From contig JAEFAZ010000001.1 of assembly GCA_016292135.1 (NCBI GenBank), positions 434,001 through 498,000 on the forward strand: a stretch of 64,000 nucleotides of DNA, in the 5' to 3' direction. This document shows, one piece after another, positions 1 to 11,845 of the stretch (positions within the stretch are counted from its first letter, which is position 1; each line of letters begins with the position of its first letter). The translations under genes and the position numbers were made by a program. The notes under the pieces are model-generated. The model had not been told where the DNA came from. It saw only the letters and a program-made list of their open reading frames with translations, and did no database searches. Source of the DNA: Saccharofermentans sp. Its GTDB lineage: Bacteria; Bacillota; Clostridia; Saccharofermentanales; Saccharofermentanaceae.

Positions 1-573
1 ATAGCCGGGCAGAGTCTTCACGAGAAGATCCGCTCCTGCCTTTGCAAGTTCGTCCATCAGCTCGGAAGCATGCATATTCTCGGGGATCTCGTATTCGACA
101 CGGGAAAGCATATCCCCTGTATCCATGCCGATATCCATCTTCATGATCGTAACGCCGGTGACTTTGTCTCCTTCGAGCACGGCTCTCTGTACGGGAGCCG
201 AACCTCTCTTAAGGGGAAGGAGCGATCCGTGAACGTTTACGGAGCCCATCTTAGGAATATCCAGGACCTTCTGAGGAAGGATCTTGCCGTAAGCTGCGGT
301 TACGATAAGGTCAGGCTCTGCATTCTTGATCTCAGCTTCGGAGCCCTCTGCCTTAAATGTGGACGGCTGATATACCGGTATGCCCAATTCCATAGAAAGG
401 ACTTTGACGGGAGAAGGCGTTATTATGTGTTTTCTGCCGACCGGTTTATCCGGCTGGGTAACTGATAAGACTATGTTATAGCCGGCTTCATGCAAAGCCT
501 TAAGACTCGAGGCGGAGAACTCGGGAGTTCCCATAAAGACGATCTTAACAGTGGAAGGATCTGCCGGATTCAT
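1..573 (-). CDS. fmt: Methionyl-tRNA formyltransferase (partial, 3' end beyond window)
   Basis: Formylates the methionine on initiator Met-tRNA using 10-formyl-tetrahydrofolate, in the cytoplasm. Only the first 191 codons are inside the window; the C-terminal tRNA-binding domain lies off the left edge. Translating the minus strand gives MGTPEFS near residue 14, NVHGSLLP at 113-120 (the family's N-x-H catalytic region with SLLP) and MDIGMDTGDM around 146-155, which carries the conserved aspartates. The ATG at 573 shares its A with the def stop codon (TAATG), so the two genes are probably translationally coupled. def-fmt pairing is a standard bacterial arrangement and supports both calls. Confidence 0.95.
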   Translation of the reverse strand, partial: MNPADPSTVKIVFMGTPEFSASSLKALHEAGYNIVLSVTQPDKPVGRKHIITPSPVKVLSMELGIPVYQPSTFKAEGSEAEIKNAEPDLIVTAAYGKILPQKVLDIPKMGSVNVHGSLLPLKRGSAPVQRAVLEGDKVTGVTIMKMDIGMDTGDMLSRVEYEIPENMHASELMDELAKAGADLLVKTLPGY

Positions 574-1055
574 TATTCTTCATCCTGATCAGCGTAATAG
601 ATCTTGCCGTCGACAGCCTTATCGGTAAAAAGGATACCGTTAAGATGGTCGTTCTCGTGGCATATGCAGACAGCAAGGAGTTCTTCGGCTTCAAGTTCGA
701 ATTCTTCGCCGTTACGGTTCAAGGCCTTGACCTTGACCTTTGCAGGTCTTTCGACCTTGGCGGTCTTTCCGGGAACAGACAGACATCCTTCCTGATATTC
801 CTGCACGCCTTCTGTCTCAATTATCTCAGGGTTGATGAACTCGATAAGTCCGTGATCGTCACCGACATCGACAACGAACACCCTTCTCAGTACCCCGACC
901 TGCGGAGCTGCAAGACCGACACCGCGGTTGTCGTAATACATAGTCTCTGCCATGTCATCGAGCAGCTTGATGATCCTGGGCGTGATCTCCTCTACAGGTC
1001 TTGATGTCTTCCTGAGGAGCGGGTCGTTTTCCATAACGATATTACGAAGTGCCAT
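573..1055 (-). CDS. def: Peptide deformylase
   Basis: Removes the N-formyl group from nascent proteins; a cytoplasmic metal-dependent hydrolase. All three family motifs are present in 160 aa: [10 protein letters not shown] (residues 45-54), EGCLS (89-93, metal-ligand Cys91) and HENDH (133-137, two His ligands and the catalytic Glu134). The usual third motif is HEIDH, so Asn135 is a mild variation. Length is normal for the family. The start ATG follows GGAGAT at a reasonable distance. It overlaps fmt by one base, and together they form the formylation/deformylation pair. Confidence 0.97.
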   Translation of the reverse strand: MALRNIVMENDPLLRKTSRPVEEITPRIIKLLDDMAETMYYDNRGVGLAAPQVGVLRRVFVVDVGDDHGLIEFINPEIIETEGVQEYQEGCLSVPGKTAKVERPAKVKVKALNRNGEEFELEAEELLAVCICHENDHLNGILFTDKAVDGKIYYADQDEE

Positions 1056-1091
1056 TGATAAGATATCTCCATTCTATTATTTTCGAAAAGA

Positions 1092-2870
1092 TCATTTTAC
1101 CTTGTTGATCTTGGTGTTGTATTTGTGCAGGAAGGTTACCATCTGCCTTCTCAGACACTCGCCGCCCGGCTTGAATGTTCCGTCATCGTAGCCTGCGACT
1201 ATGCCCTTTTCGGAAGCCCAGATAACTGCCTGATAGAAGTAATCATCCGGCTTTACGTCAGTGAACTTGCAGCTATTACCCTTGGGCGCCGGCTTACCGG
1301 CAAGTCTCCAGAGGAATGTAACGGCATGCTTTCTTGCGCACACGACCTGGGGACGGAAAGTACCGTCGTTATAACCTTCAACGATATGCATCTCATTGCC
1401 CCAGATGACAGCCTTGTAGAAATAATCCGTCGACTCGACATCATTGAACTTACAGGTCTTGTTCTTGGGCGCGGGACAGTTCGACATTCTCCAGATGAAA
1501 GTAACCATCTGGGCTCTTGTACATGTGTTGTCAGGCTTAAAGAGGGTCTGTTCGTTATAACCCTTGACGATCCCGAGTGCCGTCAGCTTATTCGTGGGCG
1601 TGTACCAGAACTTGCTCTTATCCGTTACGTCCTTATACTGGACAGTGATCTTGCAGACTATCTTATTGCCGTCTTCGAGGTTTGCCGTGATCTCGGCATA
1701 TCCGGCCTTCTTAGCAACCGCCTTGCCCCTCGCGGAGATTGAGCAGACCTCCTTGTCCGTGGTACTCCAGCTCTTAATGGGATAATTAGTCGTAAGATAC
1801 GTATAATCGCCGCAAACCATATCCATGGTCATGCCTGATTCTGTAAGACAGTAAGGATTGGTAACGTCGATAGTGAACTGTGCCGTGATCTGGGATCCGA
1901 CATTGTAGAAATACGTTACCGTATTGCAGGCAGGATTTACCGTAACCGTATTACCCTTCCTGGTCGCGCCGTCCCAGCCGAAGGTCTTGTCGGGTTCAAA
2001 ACCCGAAGGCATGTCGGAGATATCGAACTGCCTGTTGAAATCGACATCAACATGATAGACATTGGACGATGAATCGATATAAGGCATCTCTTCGAGTTTC
2101 TCGCTCAGCTTAATGGCTGAAAGGTTGTTCTGATAACAGGTCAGGTAAGCGAGCAATTTAGATCCGGAAAGATCGAGATAGTTAAGCTTGTTGTCCTCGC
2201 ATCTGACAGTCGTGAGACGGCTGTACTTGGAGAGGCTTATCCTGGTCAGTTCGTTGGACGCACAGTTGAATGTCGTGAGCTGCCCGTAATCAGACGGATA
2301 TGTAATGGAAGATATAGAATTATCGGAACAGTCAAGATACTGCAGGGATGTATTGTTGGCAAGGTCGAGCTTGGTAAGGGAATTGCCTGCAACAGAAAGC
2401 TCCTTAAGCGATGTGTTCTTGGATACGTTCAATGTGCTGAGCTTATTGTCATCTAGGATGAGTTCCGTCAGCGAAGTATTCTTCGTAAGCGTAATCTTGG
2501 AAAACTTGTTTCCGTCAGCGATAAGTGTCGTGAGCTTGGTGTTGGAAGATACATCAAGTTCTGCAAGCTTAAGACCCGAACATTCAAGGATCTGAAGAGA
2601 CGTAAAGTATTTAAGACCGGTAAGATCCTTTATGCTCTTGCCCGTCAGATCGATAAGATCCGCATCGCTGATCTCCTCGTCAGACAATTTGCCGTTGGAA
2701 TCCTGGTCGAATTCAGATTTAACGTATTTACGGAAATTGGCATCAGGAAAATTAGTTGCATTTATGGCAATGGCCGTATCGGCGATAAGACCGTTTGCAG
2801 GCATCAAGACAGATACCGCGAGCAAAGCGGTGACCGAAACGGTTAATAACTTTAAGAATTTTTTGTTCAT
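1092..2870 (-). CDS. Secreted leucine-rich-repeat protein with C-terminal SLH modules
   Basis: Predicted exported surface protein of 592 aa. I chose the ATG at 2870 (MNKKFLKLL) because GGAGAGAG lies just before it; the open frame continues eight codons upstream without a ribosome site. Domains in order: signal peptide (about 1-35); a D-x-D-x-N-G calcium-loop-like segment (DQDSNGKLSDEE) typical of LRR surface proteins; short LRRs with L-x-x-L-x-x-x-N-x-L spacing (about 75-270); a BIG2-like Ig domain (about 330-400); then three SLH-like modules, each with GY-(N/D)-(D/E)-x-T-F/L-(K/R)-P. The binding partner is unknown; the LRR block suggests protein or glycan binding. The last module ends in LRRQMVTFLHKYN, as in three other proteins of this window. 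Confidence 0.85.
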   Translation of the reverse strand: MNKKFLKLLTVSVTALLAVSVLMPANGLIADTAIAINATNFPDANFRKYVKSEFDQDSNGKLSDEEISDADLIDLTGKSIKDLTGLKYFTSLQILECSGLKLAELDVSSNTKLTTLIADGNKFSKITLTKNTSLTELILDDNKLSTLNVSKNTSLKELSVAGNSLTKLDLANNTSLQYLDCSDNSISSITYPSDYGQLTTFNCASNELTRISLSKYSRLTTVRCEDNKLNYLDLSGSKLLAYLTCYQNNLSAIKLSEKLEEMPYIDSSSNVYHVDVDFNRQFDISDMPSGFEPDKTFGWDGATRKGNTVTVNPACNTVTYFYNVGSQITAQFTIDVTNPYCLTESGMTMDMVCGDYTYLTTNYPIKSWSTTDKEVCSISARGKAVAKKAGYAEITANLEDGNKIVCKITVQYKDVTDKSKFWYTPTNKLTALGIVKGYNEQTLFKPDNTCTRAQMVTFIWRMSNCPAPKNKTCKFNDVESTDYFYKAVIWGNEMHIVEGYNDGTFRPQVVCARKHAVTFLWRLAGKPAPKGNSCKFTDVKPDDYFYQAVIWASEKGIVAGYDDGTFKPGGECLRRQMVTFLHKYNTKINKVK

Positions 2871-2910
2871 GATCTCTCTCCGTTGATATCTCATAACATT
2901 ATACTATAAA

Positions 2911-4569
2911 TCAAACGGCAGATACATTTACAACCTTGCTTTTCCTCTTCTTCTTAACCCTTGATACGGTCTCTATCCCTATCCTCAGCAGGCCGTCAAA
3001 TATGGCAAGACATCCGACTATGATCATGTACAATCTGAGCGTTACTTCCGGAGCGAAAAGGATAAAGAAAGCCGCTCCGCCCCACAATACCGCCATCACG
3101 ATGAGAAGAAGCCTTATGATCTTGTGTTTGCGGAGTTTCCTGGCCCTTATCGCCGTATTACCGCTGAACCACAGCATCAGCAGGGCAAAAAGACCTGAAG
3201 CCATGACAAACAGTGCTCCTTCTTTTATCAGCGTAAGCAGCGTGATTATAAGAAGGATCGAAGAGATCGAAAGGTGTATGGTCTCTCTCTTGATATCCCA
3301 ATAGCAGCGCTTAAGCCTGATAAAGCAGTAGATATTCTCTGCTATGGTAGCGGCAACGAGCACTGTGATGCAGGCTATGTAGATAAGGTCATCCGGAAGG
3401 AGCACAGCAGCGGTTCCGGCAACACATGTGATAACGCCCTTGGCTATCGCTGATTCGATCAGGGCTTTGATCTTGGGGTTAGACAATAACTTTTCCTTCG
3501 CTTTGGTCCCTGCGCCCTCGAAAAGGATGTTGTCAGGCAGGTTGACCGCAGCCGATCTCGTTCCGGCATTTTCGATGATGACCTTACGGAAAACATTGCT
3601 TAAAACAGGTTCCCCCTGCTTTGTAAGCTCTTCTATCGTCTTGGCTCCCGTGGAGAGCAGGGCATCGAACAAGGTATCAACGAATTCTTTACGCTCATCG
3701 ATGCTGACAGTGCTGACCCATGAATTGATGCCTCCCACTATCTGTTCCGAAAAAGGATCGTGTTCAGCTGCCGTAAGGAGCTTTGAACCGTTGACTCCCC
3801 AGCTGCAGAGTTCATGCTGGTCAAACTGCTTGCGGTCGCATTTGACTATGTAAGAGTCAGTGATCTCAGGCTCGAATATGCCGCCTATGACGGAAAATTC
3901 GGGCGTTATCTTGGTCGTGATCGGATCTATTATCTTAAGGTCATCCGGATCGAGAACCTCCGGACAGAAGCCGGGACCGTCGTTGCAGTATACATGAACG
4001 ATCTTTTCCCTTACGGAATCATTGACCTGGGAAGCAGCGTAAAGCGCCATATTTCCGCCTTTGGAATGGCCGCAGACAATGACTTCACCGAATCTCTTCA
4101 CGGCTCTTGCAAGGTAGAAAGCAGCATATTTCTGGGCTTTGGGCTCAGTGAAGCAGATCATGAAGTCTTCTTTCCAGGCAATGACCGTATCATCGGTGCC
4201 GCGGAAAACGACTGCACATATACCCTGCCCCGCCAGAGTCATCGCCGAAAACTGCAGGTCCTTCTCTTCATCGATGATGTCTTCATAATCGTGGATCTCA
4301 AGAGAGCCGAACCTTTCGGAAACAGCTGTCTTCTTTATGAAATCCCGGAACCTTGCACTGTCATCGGCGGCCTTCTTTCTTAAAGGAAGGCCTTCTTCAG
4401 ACATCATATTCACTATGTCGGTAACGGTAACGGAATCCTCTTCTGCGAATCTCCTCGGGATATCGAGATAGGAAAACTGGCACAGCACAAGATTATCGAT
4501 CTCACAGAAAGGACTGTCCTCGAATGAAATATCGCCTCTCCACTTTACGTACTCGTTAATGTGTTCCAT
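2911..4569 (-). CDS. DUF2974-type alpha/beta hydrolase with C-terminal membrane domain
   Basis: 552 aa. The N-terminal half resembles the Mbeg1-like/DUF2974 lipase-fold family: a VVFRGTDD strand segment (about 120-127) and the nucleophile elbow GHSKGG with Ser169. The C-terminal third (from about residue 385) holds four to five hydrophobic segments broken by basic loops and ends in a KKKRKSK-rich tail, so the hydrolase is probably tethered to the membrane. The substrate is unknown. It starts two bases after the AMP-ligase stop and is the last gene of the run yerC-secA-punA-ahcY-AMP ligase-DUF2974. A lipid or acyl substrate would fit the adjacent acyl-CoA-synthetase-like gene, but this is only inference from context. 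Confidence 0.75.
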   Translation of the reverse strand: MEHINEYVKWRGDISFEDSPFCEIDNLVLCQFSYLDIPRRFAEEDSVTVTDIVNMMSEEGLPLRKKAADDSARFRDFIKKTAVSERFGSLEIHDYEDIIDEEKDLQFSAMTLAGQGICAVVFRGTDDTVIAWKEDFMICFTEPKAQKYAAFYLARAVKRFGEVIVCGHSKGGNMALYAASQVNDSVREKIVHVYCNDGPGFCPEVLDPDDLKIIDPITTKITPEFSVIGGIFEPEITDSYIVKCDRKQFDQHELCSWGVNGSKLLTAAEHDPFSEQIVGGINSWVSTVSIDERKEFVDTLFDALLSTGAKTIEELTKQGEPVLSNVFRKVIIENAGTRSAAVNLPDNILFEGAGTKAKEKLLSNPKIKALIESAIAKGVITCVAGTAAVLLPDDLIYIACITVLVAATIAENIYCFIRLKRCYWDIKRETIHLSISSILLIITLLTLIKEGALFVMASGLFALLMLWFSGNTAIRARKLRKHKIIRLLLIVMAVLWGGAAFFILFAPEVTLRLYMIIVGCLAIFDGLLRIGIETVSRVKKKRKSKVVNVSAV

Positions 4570-4571
4570 AG

Positions 4572-6194
4572 TCAGTCTTCCTCAGCAAGTTTTCTGACAT
4601 CTACCTTGCCGACCTTTGTTCTCGGCAGGGAATCCATAAACCTTATATCCTTCGGTATCGCATATTTGGCGACATCAGCATCGAGCGCTTCCCTGATCTC
4701 CTTGAAGAGAAGGTCTTTATCCGCATCCTTATCCGCCACGATATATGCTCTCGCGGTCTGTCCCCTTTTCTCGTCGGGAACGCCGACAACGGCACATTCC
4801 CTGACAGACGAGATCCGTAAGATCACATCCTCGATGACTGAGGGATATATATCGTATCCGTTTGATACTATTATATTCTTAAATCTTCCCTTAAAGAATA
4901 CGAATCCGTCCTCATCCATATAGCCCATATCGCCGGTACGGAGGAATTTCCTTCCGTCCTTATCCGTTATGAATACATCAGAAGTAGCCTTCGGATCTTT
5001 ATAGTAGCCCTTCATGTTGACGGGCCCGGATATAGCTATCTCTCCTGTCATATTGCAGGGGAGCTCCTCACAGGTCTCATGATCCAGGATCCTGATGACA
5101 TTGTCCTTATAAGGTTTTCCGAGACAGTTTTCGAGCATGTTTCCCTCAGGAGAAAGACATATCCCGGACAGGCACTCTGCAAGCCCGTAACCCTGTCTAA
5201 TGGTATTGCCCCTTCCGCACTCCGAAAAGAGTTTATTCACTTCCTGCTGTATCTTCGGAGGAAGCGAATCACCGCCAGATATTGCGCATTTGATGAAAGA
5301 AAGCGATTCCTTTCTGTTCCAGCCTTCGACAAGGCAGCCGTACATGGCAGGTACACCGGCAATGATGTCGGGCCTGCGTTTTTTTACAAGATCAGCGAAA
5401 CGCTTTACGTTAAAGGCTGGTACCAGGTCGGTTACGGCGCCTGCTATCAATGCGGTATGTATGCACACACCGAGACCGAATCCGTGAAAGACAGGAAGGA
5501 CCGTAAGTATCCTGTCACCGGGCTCTATGCAACCGCAGCTGTCCAGTGCTTCTATGGCGCAGCAATTGAAATTATACGAGGAGAGGATAACTCCTTTGGG
5601 AGATCCAGTAGTGCCTCCGGTATAAAGAAGCGCACAGTCATCACCGGGCTCCGGCAGTGGAACAGGATCAAGATCCACATGCTTCCCCATCTTCATGAAA
5701 GAAGCAAAACTCATCATCTGTTCGCCGGGCCTGAACTTTTCGGGGTAAAACGCTTTGCCGAGGATCCCCATATATTCAGCGGGACTGACGGAGATCAGAT
5801 TTTCGATAGAATCCTTCACAGGAAGGAGCTTGTCAGCCATCAGATCGACCGCAAAAACCTGCCGGATGCCGGAATGCTTAATGTAGAATTCCAGCTCATG
5901 ACCTGCTGATAAGGGGTGGATCATGTCGGCAACGGCGCCGACCCTGTTAGCGGCATAAAAAAGGATCACCGACTGCGGAAGGTTCGGAAGGATGACAGCT
6001 ATGTGTTCACCCTTCTTAACACCAAGCGCAATAAGCGATCTTGCTGCTGAATCTATGAGATCTTTAAGCTTATTGTAGGATATGCTCCTGTCATAATACT
6101 TAATGGCGCAGGAATTCCCGTATCCGGCACAACTTTCGACCAGAAACTCATAACATGACAATTCGGGATAAGACAGTGCATATCCGTCTTTCAT
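4572..6194 (-). CDS. AMP-dependent acyl-CoA synthetase/ligase family protein
   Basis: 540 aa enzyme of the ANL superfamily, which adenylates a carboxylic acid and usually transfers it to CoA. Visible motifs: the phosphate-binding loop LLYTGGTTGSPKGV (about 188-201), the adenine-binding GYGLAE, the hinge-region LRTGDMGYMDEDGF and FKGRFKNIIVSNGYDIYP, and the catalytic C-terminal Lys in LPRTKVGKVDVRKL. The overall pattern is closest to long-chain fatty-acid or O-succinylbenzoate-type CoA ligases, but the acid cannot be named from sequence. No carrier-protein domain is present. The ATG lies one base after the ahcY stop (TGA-T-ATG) with only a weak ribosome site, consistent with coupled translation in the secA operon. 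Confidence 0.85.
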   Translation of the reverse strand: MKDGYALSYPELSCYEFLVESCAGYGNSCAIKYYDRSISYNKLKDLIDSAARSLIALGVKKGEHIAVILPNLPQSVILFYAANRVGAVADMIHPLSAGHELEFYIKHSGIRQVFAVDLMADKLLPVKDSIENLISVSPAEYMGILGKAFYPEKFRPGEQMMSFASFMKMGKHVDLDPVPLPEPGDDCALLYTGGTTGSPKGVILSSYNFNCCAIEALDSCGCIEPGDRILTVLPVFHGFGLGVCIHTALIAGAVTDLVPAFNVKRFADLVKKRRPDIIAGVPAMYGCLVEGWNRKESLSFIKCAISGGDSLPPKIQQEVNKLFSECGRGNTIRQGYGLAECLSGICLSPEGNMLENCLGKPYKDNVIRILDHETCEELPCNMTGEIAISGPVNMKGYYKDPKATSDVFITDKDGRKFLRTGDMGYMDEDGFVFFKGRFKNIIVSNGYDIYPSVIEDVILRISSVRECAVVGVPDEKRGQTARAYIVADKDADKDLLFKEIREALDADVAKYAIPKDIRFMDSLPRTKVGKVDVRKLAEED

Positions 6195-6195
6195 A

Positions 6196-7455
6196 TCAGA
6201 AATCCCAGGAATTTATATACTTCTCCTGTTCAGGAGTAAGAACATCGATATCGATCCCCTTTGTCTCCAAAAGTATTTCGGCCACACGGTTATCGATCTC
6301 ATCCGGTGTCATGATAACGTCAACAGGCAGTTTTCCTCTGTTGGCGGCAACATATCTGGCAGACTGTGCCTGAAGCGCGAAGCTCATGTCCATGATCTCG
6401 ACGGGGTGACCGTCACCGGACGCAAGATTAACAAGCCTTCCTTCCGCGATGACACAGACAGTATTGCCGTTCGCAAGTTTGTATCCCTTGACGTTATGTC
6501 TGAGCTCGGATACTTCAGTTGCGATCTGTCCGAGTTCTTTTACGCTGACCTCGCAGTCGAAGTGCCCTGCATTGCAGCAGACAGCACCGTCTTTCATCAT
6601 CTCAAAATGTCTTTTTACGATAACATCCTTACAGCCTGTTACGGTCACGAAAAAGTCTCCCAAAGGAGCAGCTTCGTCCATAGTCATTACGGAATAACCT
6701 TCCATAAGAGCCTCGCAGGCCTTTACGGGATCGATCTCGGTAACGATGACCTTGGCACCCAGGCCTTTTGCCCTCATGGCAACACCTCTGCCGCACATGC
6801 CGTAGCCTGCGACGACAACAGTCTTGCCTGCAACGACAAGATTGGTCGTAGCCATGATGCCGGTCCATACGGATTGTCCTGTACCGAACCTGTTATCGAA
6901 AAGATGCTTGCATCTGGCATCGTTAACAGCAATTACGGGATAAAGGAGCTGACCCTGCTCTTTAAGGATCTCAAGGCGGTGTACGCCAGTAGTGGTCTCT
7001 TCACATCCGCCGATAATGCCGGGAACGAGGTCTTTCATGTCAGAATGCAGGAGCATGGCAAGATCACCGCCGTCATCGATAACGATGTCGGGACCGAATT
7101 CAAGCGTCATCTTGAGATGCCTGATATAATCGCTCTCGCTGTCTCCATGGATCGTATAAACACTGATCCCCTCAGTCTCTGCCAGTGCGGCAGCAACGTC
7201 ATCCTGGGTGGAAAGAGGGTTGCATCCTGTGATAGCGACCTGAGCGCCGCCCCTTGCAAGAGCTCTTGCGAGGCAGGCAGTCTTAGCTTCAACATGAACG
7301 GAGATAGCGATCTTCATTCCGTCGAAAGGCTTTTCTTCGATCAGCTCCTTTTCGATCCTTCTCAAGACAGGCATATTGCGGTATGCCCATTCGATCTTCT
7401 CATGACCATATGGAGCGAGCTTTATATCCTTGATATCGTGTTGCTGCAATGACAT
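6196..7455 (-). CDS. ahcY: Adenosylhomocysteinase
   Basis: Hydrolyses S-adenosylhomocysteine to homocysteine and adenosine, clearing the product of SAM-dependent methylation. 419 aa with the expected landmarks: HVEAKTA, the GCEETTTGVHR substrate segment, NDARCKHLFDNRFGTGQS, the NAD-binding GYGMCGRG loop, and NAGHFDCEV. It is a short-form enzyme: it ends in EQEKYINSWDF and lacks the C-terminal K-x-x-x-Y-R-Y tail known from animal and many bacterial enzymes, as in thermophile and archaeal homologues. It lies five bases downstream of punA. With purine nucleoside phosphorylase upstream, the cell could pass the released nucleoside into purine salvage. Confidence 0.95.
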   Translation of the reverse strand: MSLQQHDIKDIKLAPYGHEKIEWAYRNMPVLRRIEKELIEEKPFDGMKIAISVHVEAKTACLARALARGGAQVAITGCNPLSTQDDVAAALAETEGISVYTIHGDSESDYIRHLKMTLEFGPDIVIDDGGDLAMLLHSDMKDLVPGIIGGCEETTTGVHRLEILKEQGQLLYPVIAVNDARCKHLFDNRFGTGQSVWTGIMATTNLVVAGKTVVVAGYGMCGRGVAMRAKGLGAKVIVTEIDPVKACEALMEGYSVMTMDEAAPLGDFFVTVTGCKDVIVKRHFEMMKDGAVCCNAGHFDCEVSVKELGQIATEVSELRHNVKGYKLANGNTVCVIAEGRLVNLASGDGHPVEIMDMSFALQAQSARYVAANRGKLPVDVIMTPDEIDNRVAEILLETKGIDIDVLTPEQEKYINSWDF

Positions 7456-7460
7456 GGACT

Positions 7461-8303
7461 TCAGATCCTTTCGACGAGTTTTCTTATGAGCAGTGCGGCA
7501 TCGTCAGATGCCTTATCGGCATTCTCTATAACTTCCTGTTCGGAAAGCTTATTTGCCGATATGCCGGCTGCGAGATTGGTGATTATCGATATGGCGGCGA
7601 TCCTCATTCCGCAATGGGATGCGCAGATCGCTTCGGGAACGGTCGACATTCCGACGGCGGAAGCGCCGCAGAGCTTGAGCATCCTGATCTCAGCAGGAGT
7701 CTCATACTGGGGGCCTTTGGTATAAGCATAAACGCCCTTCTTAAGGTTAATTCCGTTCTCCTTGGATATGTCTTCCATGAAGGATATATATTCACGGTCG
7801 TAAACATAACTCTGATCAGGGAATCTCGTTCCGAACTGCACAAGGTTGGGGCCTCTTAAGACCGGTTCGGCATTGAAAGAGATATGATCCGTAACGGCCA
7901 TAAGGCCCAATGACTCGCCTTCCTCGAAGATACCGCCTGCAGCGTTTGTAAGGATGATAGATGTAACGCCGAGGACAGATGCGACCCTGACATAGAAAGT
8001 CAGTTCTCTCATGTCGTAGCCTTCGTAATAATGTACGCGGCCGCTCATGATCATAATGTCCTTGCCGTACATCTTCCCTGCTATCAGCCTGCCCTCGTGT
8101 CCGGGAGCAGTGGAAACCGGGAAACCCGGTATATCCTTGCAGGAGATATCCTTAACGTCTTCACAGATGCCCGCGAGCTTTGCGAGACCTGATCCGGCTA
8201 CGATGCAGATAGCGGGCTTATAGTCACTGCCAGCAACATCTTTTATGTATGCGGCAGCATTTTCGATCTTTTCGACATAAGCACCGTTATCGAATCTTTC
8301 CAT
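7461..8303 (-). CDS. punA: Purine nucleoside phosphorylase (PNP-I type)
   Basis: Phosphorolyses purine nucleosides, classically guanosine and inosine, to base plus ribose-1-phosphate. The true product is 280 aa starting at the ATG at 8303; the open frame reaches 8453, but that extra part lies inside the secA C-terminus. AAGG sits 8 bases before this ATG. Family signatures: GSGL at the phosphate loop, PGFPVSTAPGHEG, SGRVHYYEGYD, TNAAGG, and YTKGPQYETPAEI with GMSTVPE. The start lies 4 bases after the secA stop, so it is the next cistron in that operon. Its pairing with ahcY suggests nucleoside salvage. Confidence 0.95.
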   Translation of the reverse strand: MERFDNGAYVEKIENAAAYIKDVAGSDYKPAICIVAGSGLAKLAGICEDVKDISCKDIPGFPVSTAPGHEGRLIAGKMYGKDIMIMSGRVHYYEGYDMRELTFYVRVASVLGVTSIILTNAAGGIFEEGESLGLMAVTDHISFNAEPVLRGPNLVQFGTRFPDQSYVYDREYISFMEDISKENGINLKKGVYAYTKGPQYETPAEIRMLKLCGASAVGMSTVPEAICASHCGMRIAAISIITNLAAGISANKLSEQEVIENADKASDDAALLIRKLVERI

Positions 8304-8307
8304 CTTA

Positions 8308-11091
<2,784 letters not shown>

Positions 11092-11125
11092 TTTCTTTTT
11101 CTCCTGCTTTATATTGTTTTTTTAT

Positions 11126-11539
11126 TCACTTGTTTTTGCCGGGGGCTTTTTTCTTGCCTTTTTTCATCCTTGAAAGGGCCGTTCTGTATCCTCCCCCCGG
11201 ATTAACATAACATTTCTTGACCCTTGCTATCGTAGTAGATGAGACCGTAGTCTTGTTTCTCTTAACCCCCGTTCCGCCGAGATCATCAGAATCCGGCGTC
11301 AGCTCTTTAAGGATCTCGTCGTAGTTCTTTCCTGCATCAAGAAGCTTGACGATCTGCCATCTGTGAAGGAAGGAATATATCTCGTTTACAGAACAGAGAT
11401 CCCTGAAGAAAGCGTGAAGCTCGTTCGGGTCCTTCATTGTAAGGATCGCCTTGTAAAGATCCTCAAGATCCTCCACATCATCTGCGTTGATCCCGGGTAG
11501 AGCTTCCTGACCGAGTTTATCTTTCAAAATATCACTCAT
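11126..11539 (-). CDS. yerC: TrpR-like DNA-binding protein, YerC/YecD family
   Basis: 137 aa. The middle region (about 30-115), DLYKAILTMKDPNELHAFFRDLCSVNEI onward, matches the YerC/YecD family of Trp-repressor-like proteins. These have a helix-turn-helix, here QIVKLLDAGKNYDEIL followed by KTTVSSTTIARVKKCY. The regulon of this family is not well defined, and there is no evidence that it binds tryptophan. It has a short acidic N-terminus and a strongly basic tail (KKGKKKAPGKNK). It lies between a 77-aa membrane protein (6-base gap) and secA (34-base gap), so it is probably the second gene of the secA operon. Confidence 0.85.
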   Translation of the reverse strand: MSDILKDKLGQEALPGINADDVEDLEDLYKAILTMKDPNELHAFFRDLCSVNEIYSFLHRWQIVKLLDAGKNYDEILKELTPDSDDLGGTGVKRNKTTVSSTTIARVKKCYVNPGGGYRTALSRMKKGKKKAPGKNK

Positions 11540-11545
11540 AGCCTG

Positions 11546-11779
11546 TTACTGCATTACTCCGGTAAAATAATCCCAGATCGTGTCGAAATATCCGAAGTAC
11601 CAGAATACCACAACAGAAGTAACAATCAAGACGACAAGGATACCCACTACGCACCTCGAGAAGAAAAGATCCTTCTTTGCCTTGCGCAGAGTATCGCCGA
11701 CAGACAGTTCTTCGTGCCTGTCAGTCTTAATGCTTGAGTGTGCCAGTTTGGGGCGGCGTACTGAATTAGAATTTCTCAC
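11546..11779 (-). CDS. Small single-pass membrane protein, unknown
   Basis: 77 aa, not recognised. The first 42 residues are charged and basic; a strong hydrophobic segment follows (about 43-62, VVGILVVLIVTSVVVFW), then a short aromatic tail. The start is GTG at 11779, set by a perfect AGGAGG seven bases upstream. A promoter (TTGTAA-17-TATTAT) lies 30-58 bases upstream, so this is the first gene of the secA operon. The topology superficially recalls small translocon subunits such as SecE, and the position next to secA is suggestive, but no SecE signature is visible. Confidence 0.7.
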   Translation of the reverse strand: MRNSNSVRRPKLAHSSIKTDRHEELSVGDTLRKAKKDLFFSRCVVGILVVLIVTSVVVFWYFGYFDTIWDYFTGVMQ

Positions 11780-11808
11780 GTATCATCCTCCTTTGAGCAT
11801 ACCCATAC

Positions 11809-11837
11809 ATAATACATTAAATATTATAATATTACAA
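11809..11837 (-). promoter_or_regulatory. Sigma-A-type promoter for the secA operon
   Basis: On the minus strand TTGTAA and TATTAT are separated by 17 bases, in an AT-rich gap between the TadE-like gene stop and the GTG start of the 77-aa gene. It would drive 77-aa gene-yerC-secA-punA-ahcY and the downstream cistrons. Confidence 0.6.
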
Positions 11838-11845
11838 AGGCAAAT

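Noticed and set aside
70..465. 131-aa plus-strand open frame at the left edge
   Set aside because: Antisense shadow of the truncated fmt gene.
5079..5909. 276-aa plus-strand open frame
   Set aside because: Antisense to the AMP ligase core motifs; no promoter or ribosome site.
6406..7452. 348-aa plus-strand open frame
   Set aside because: Antisense to ahcY over its full length, whose product has all family motifs.
7456..7460. SAH riboswitch before ahcY
   Set aside because: ahcY begins five bases after punA, leaving no room for an aptamer.
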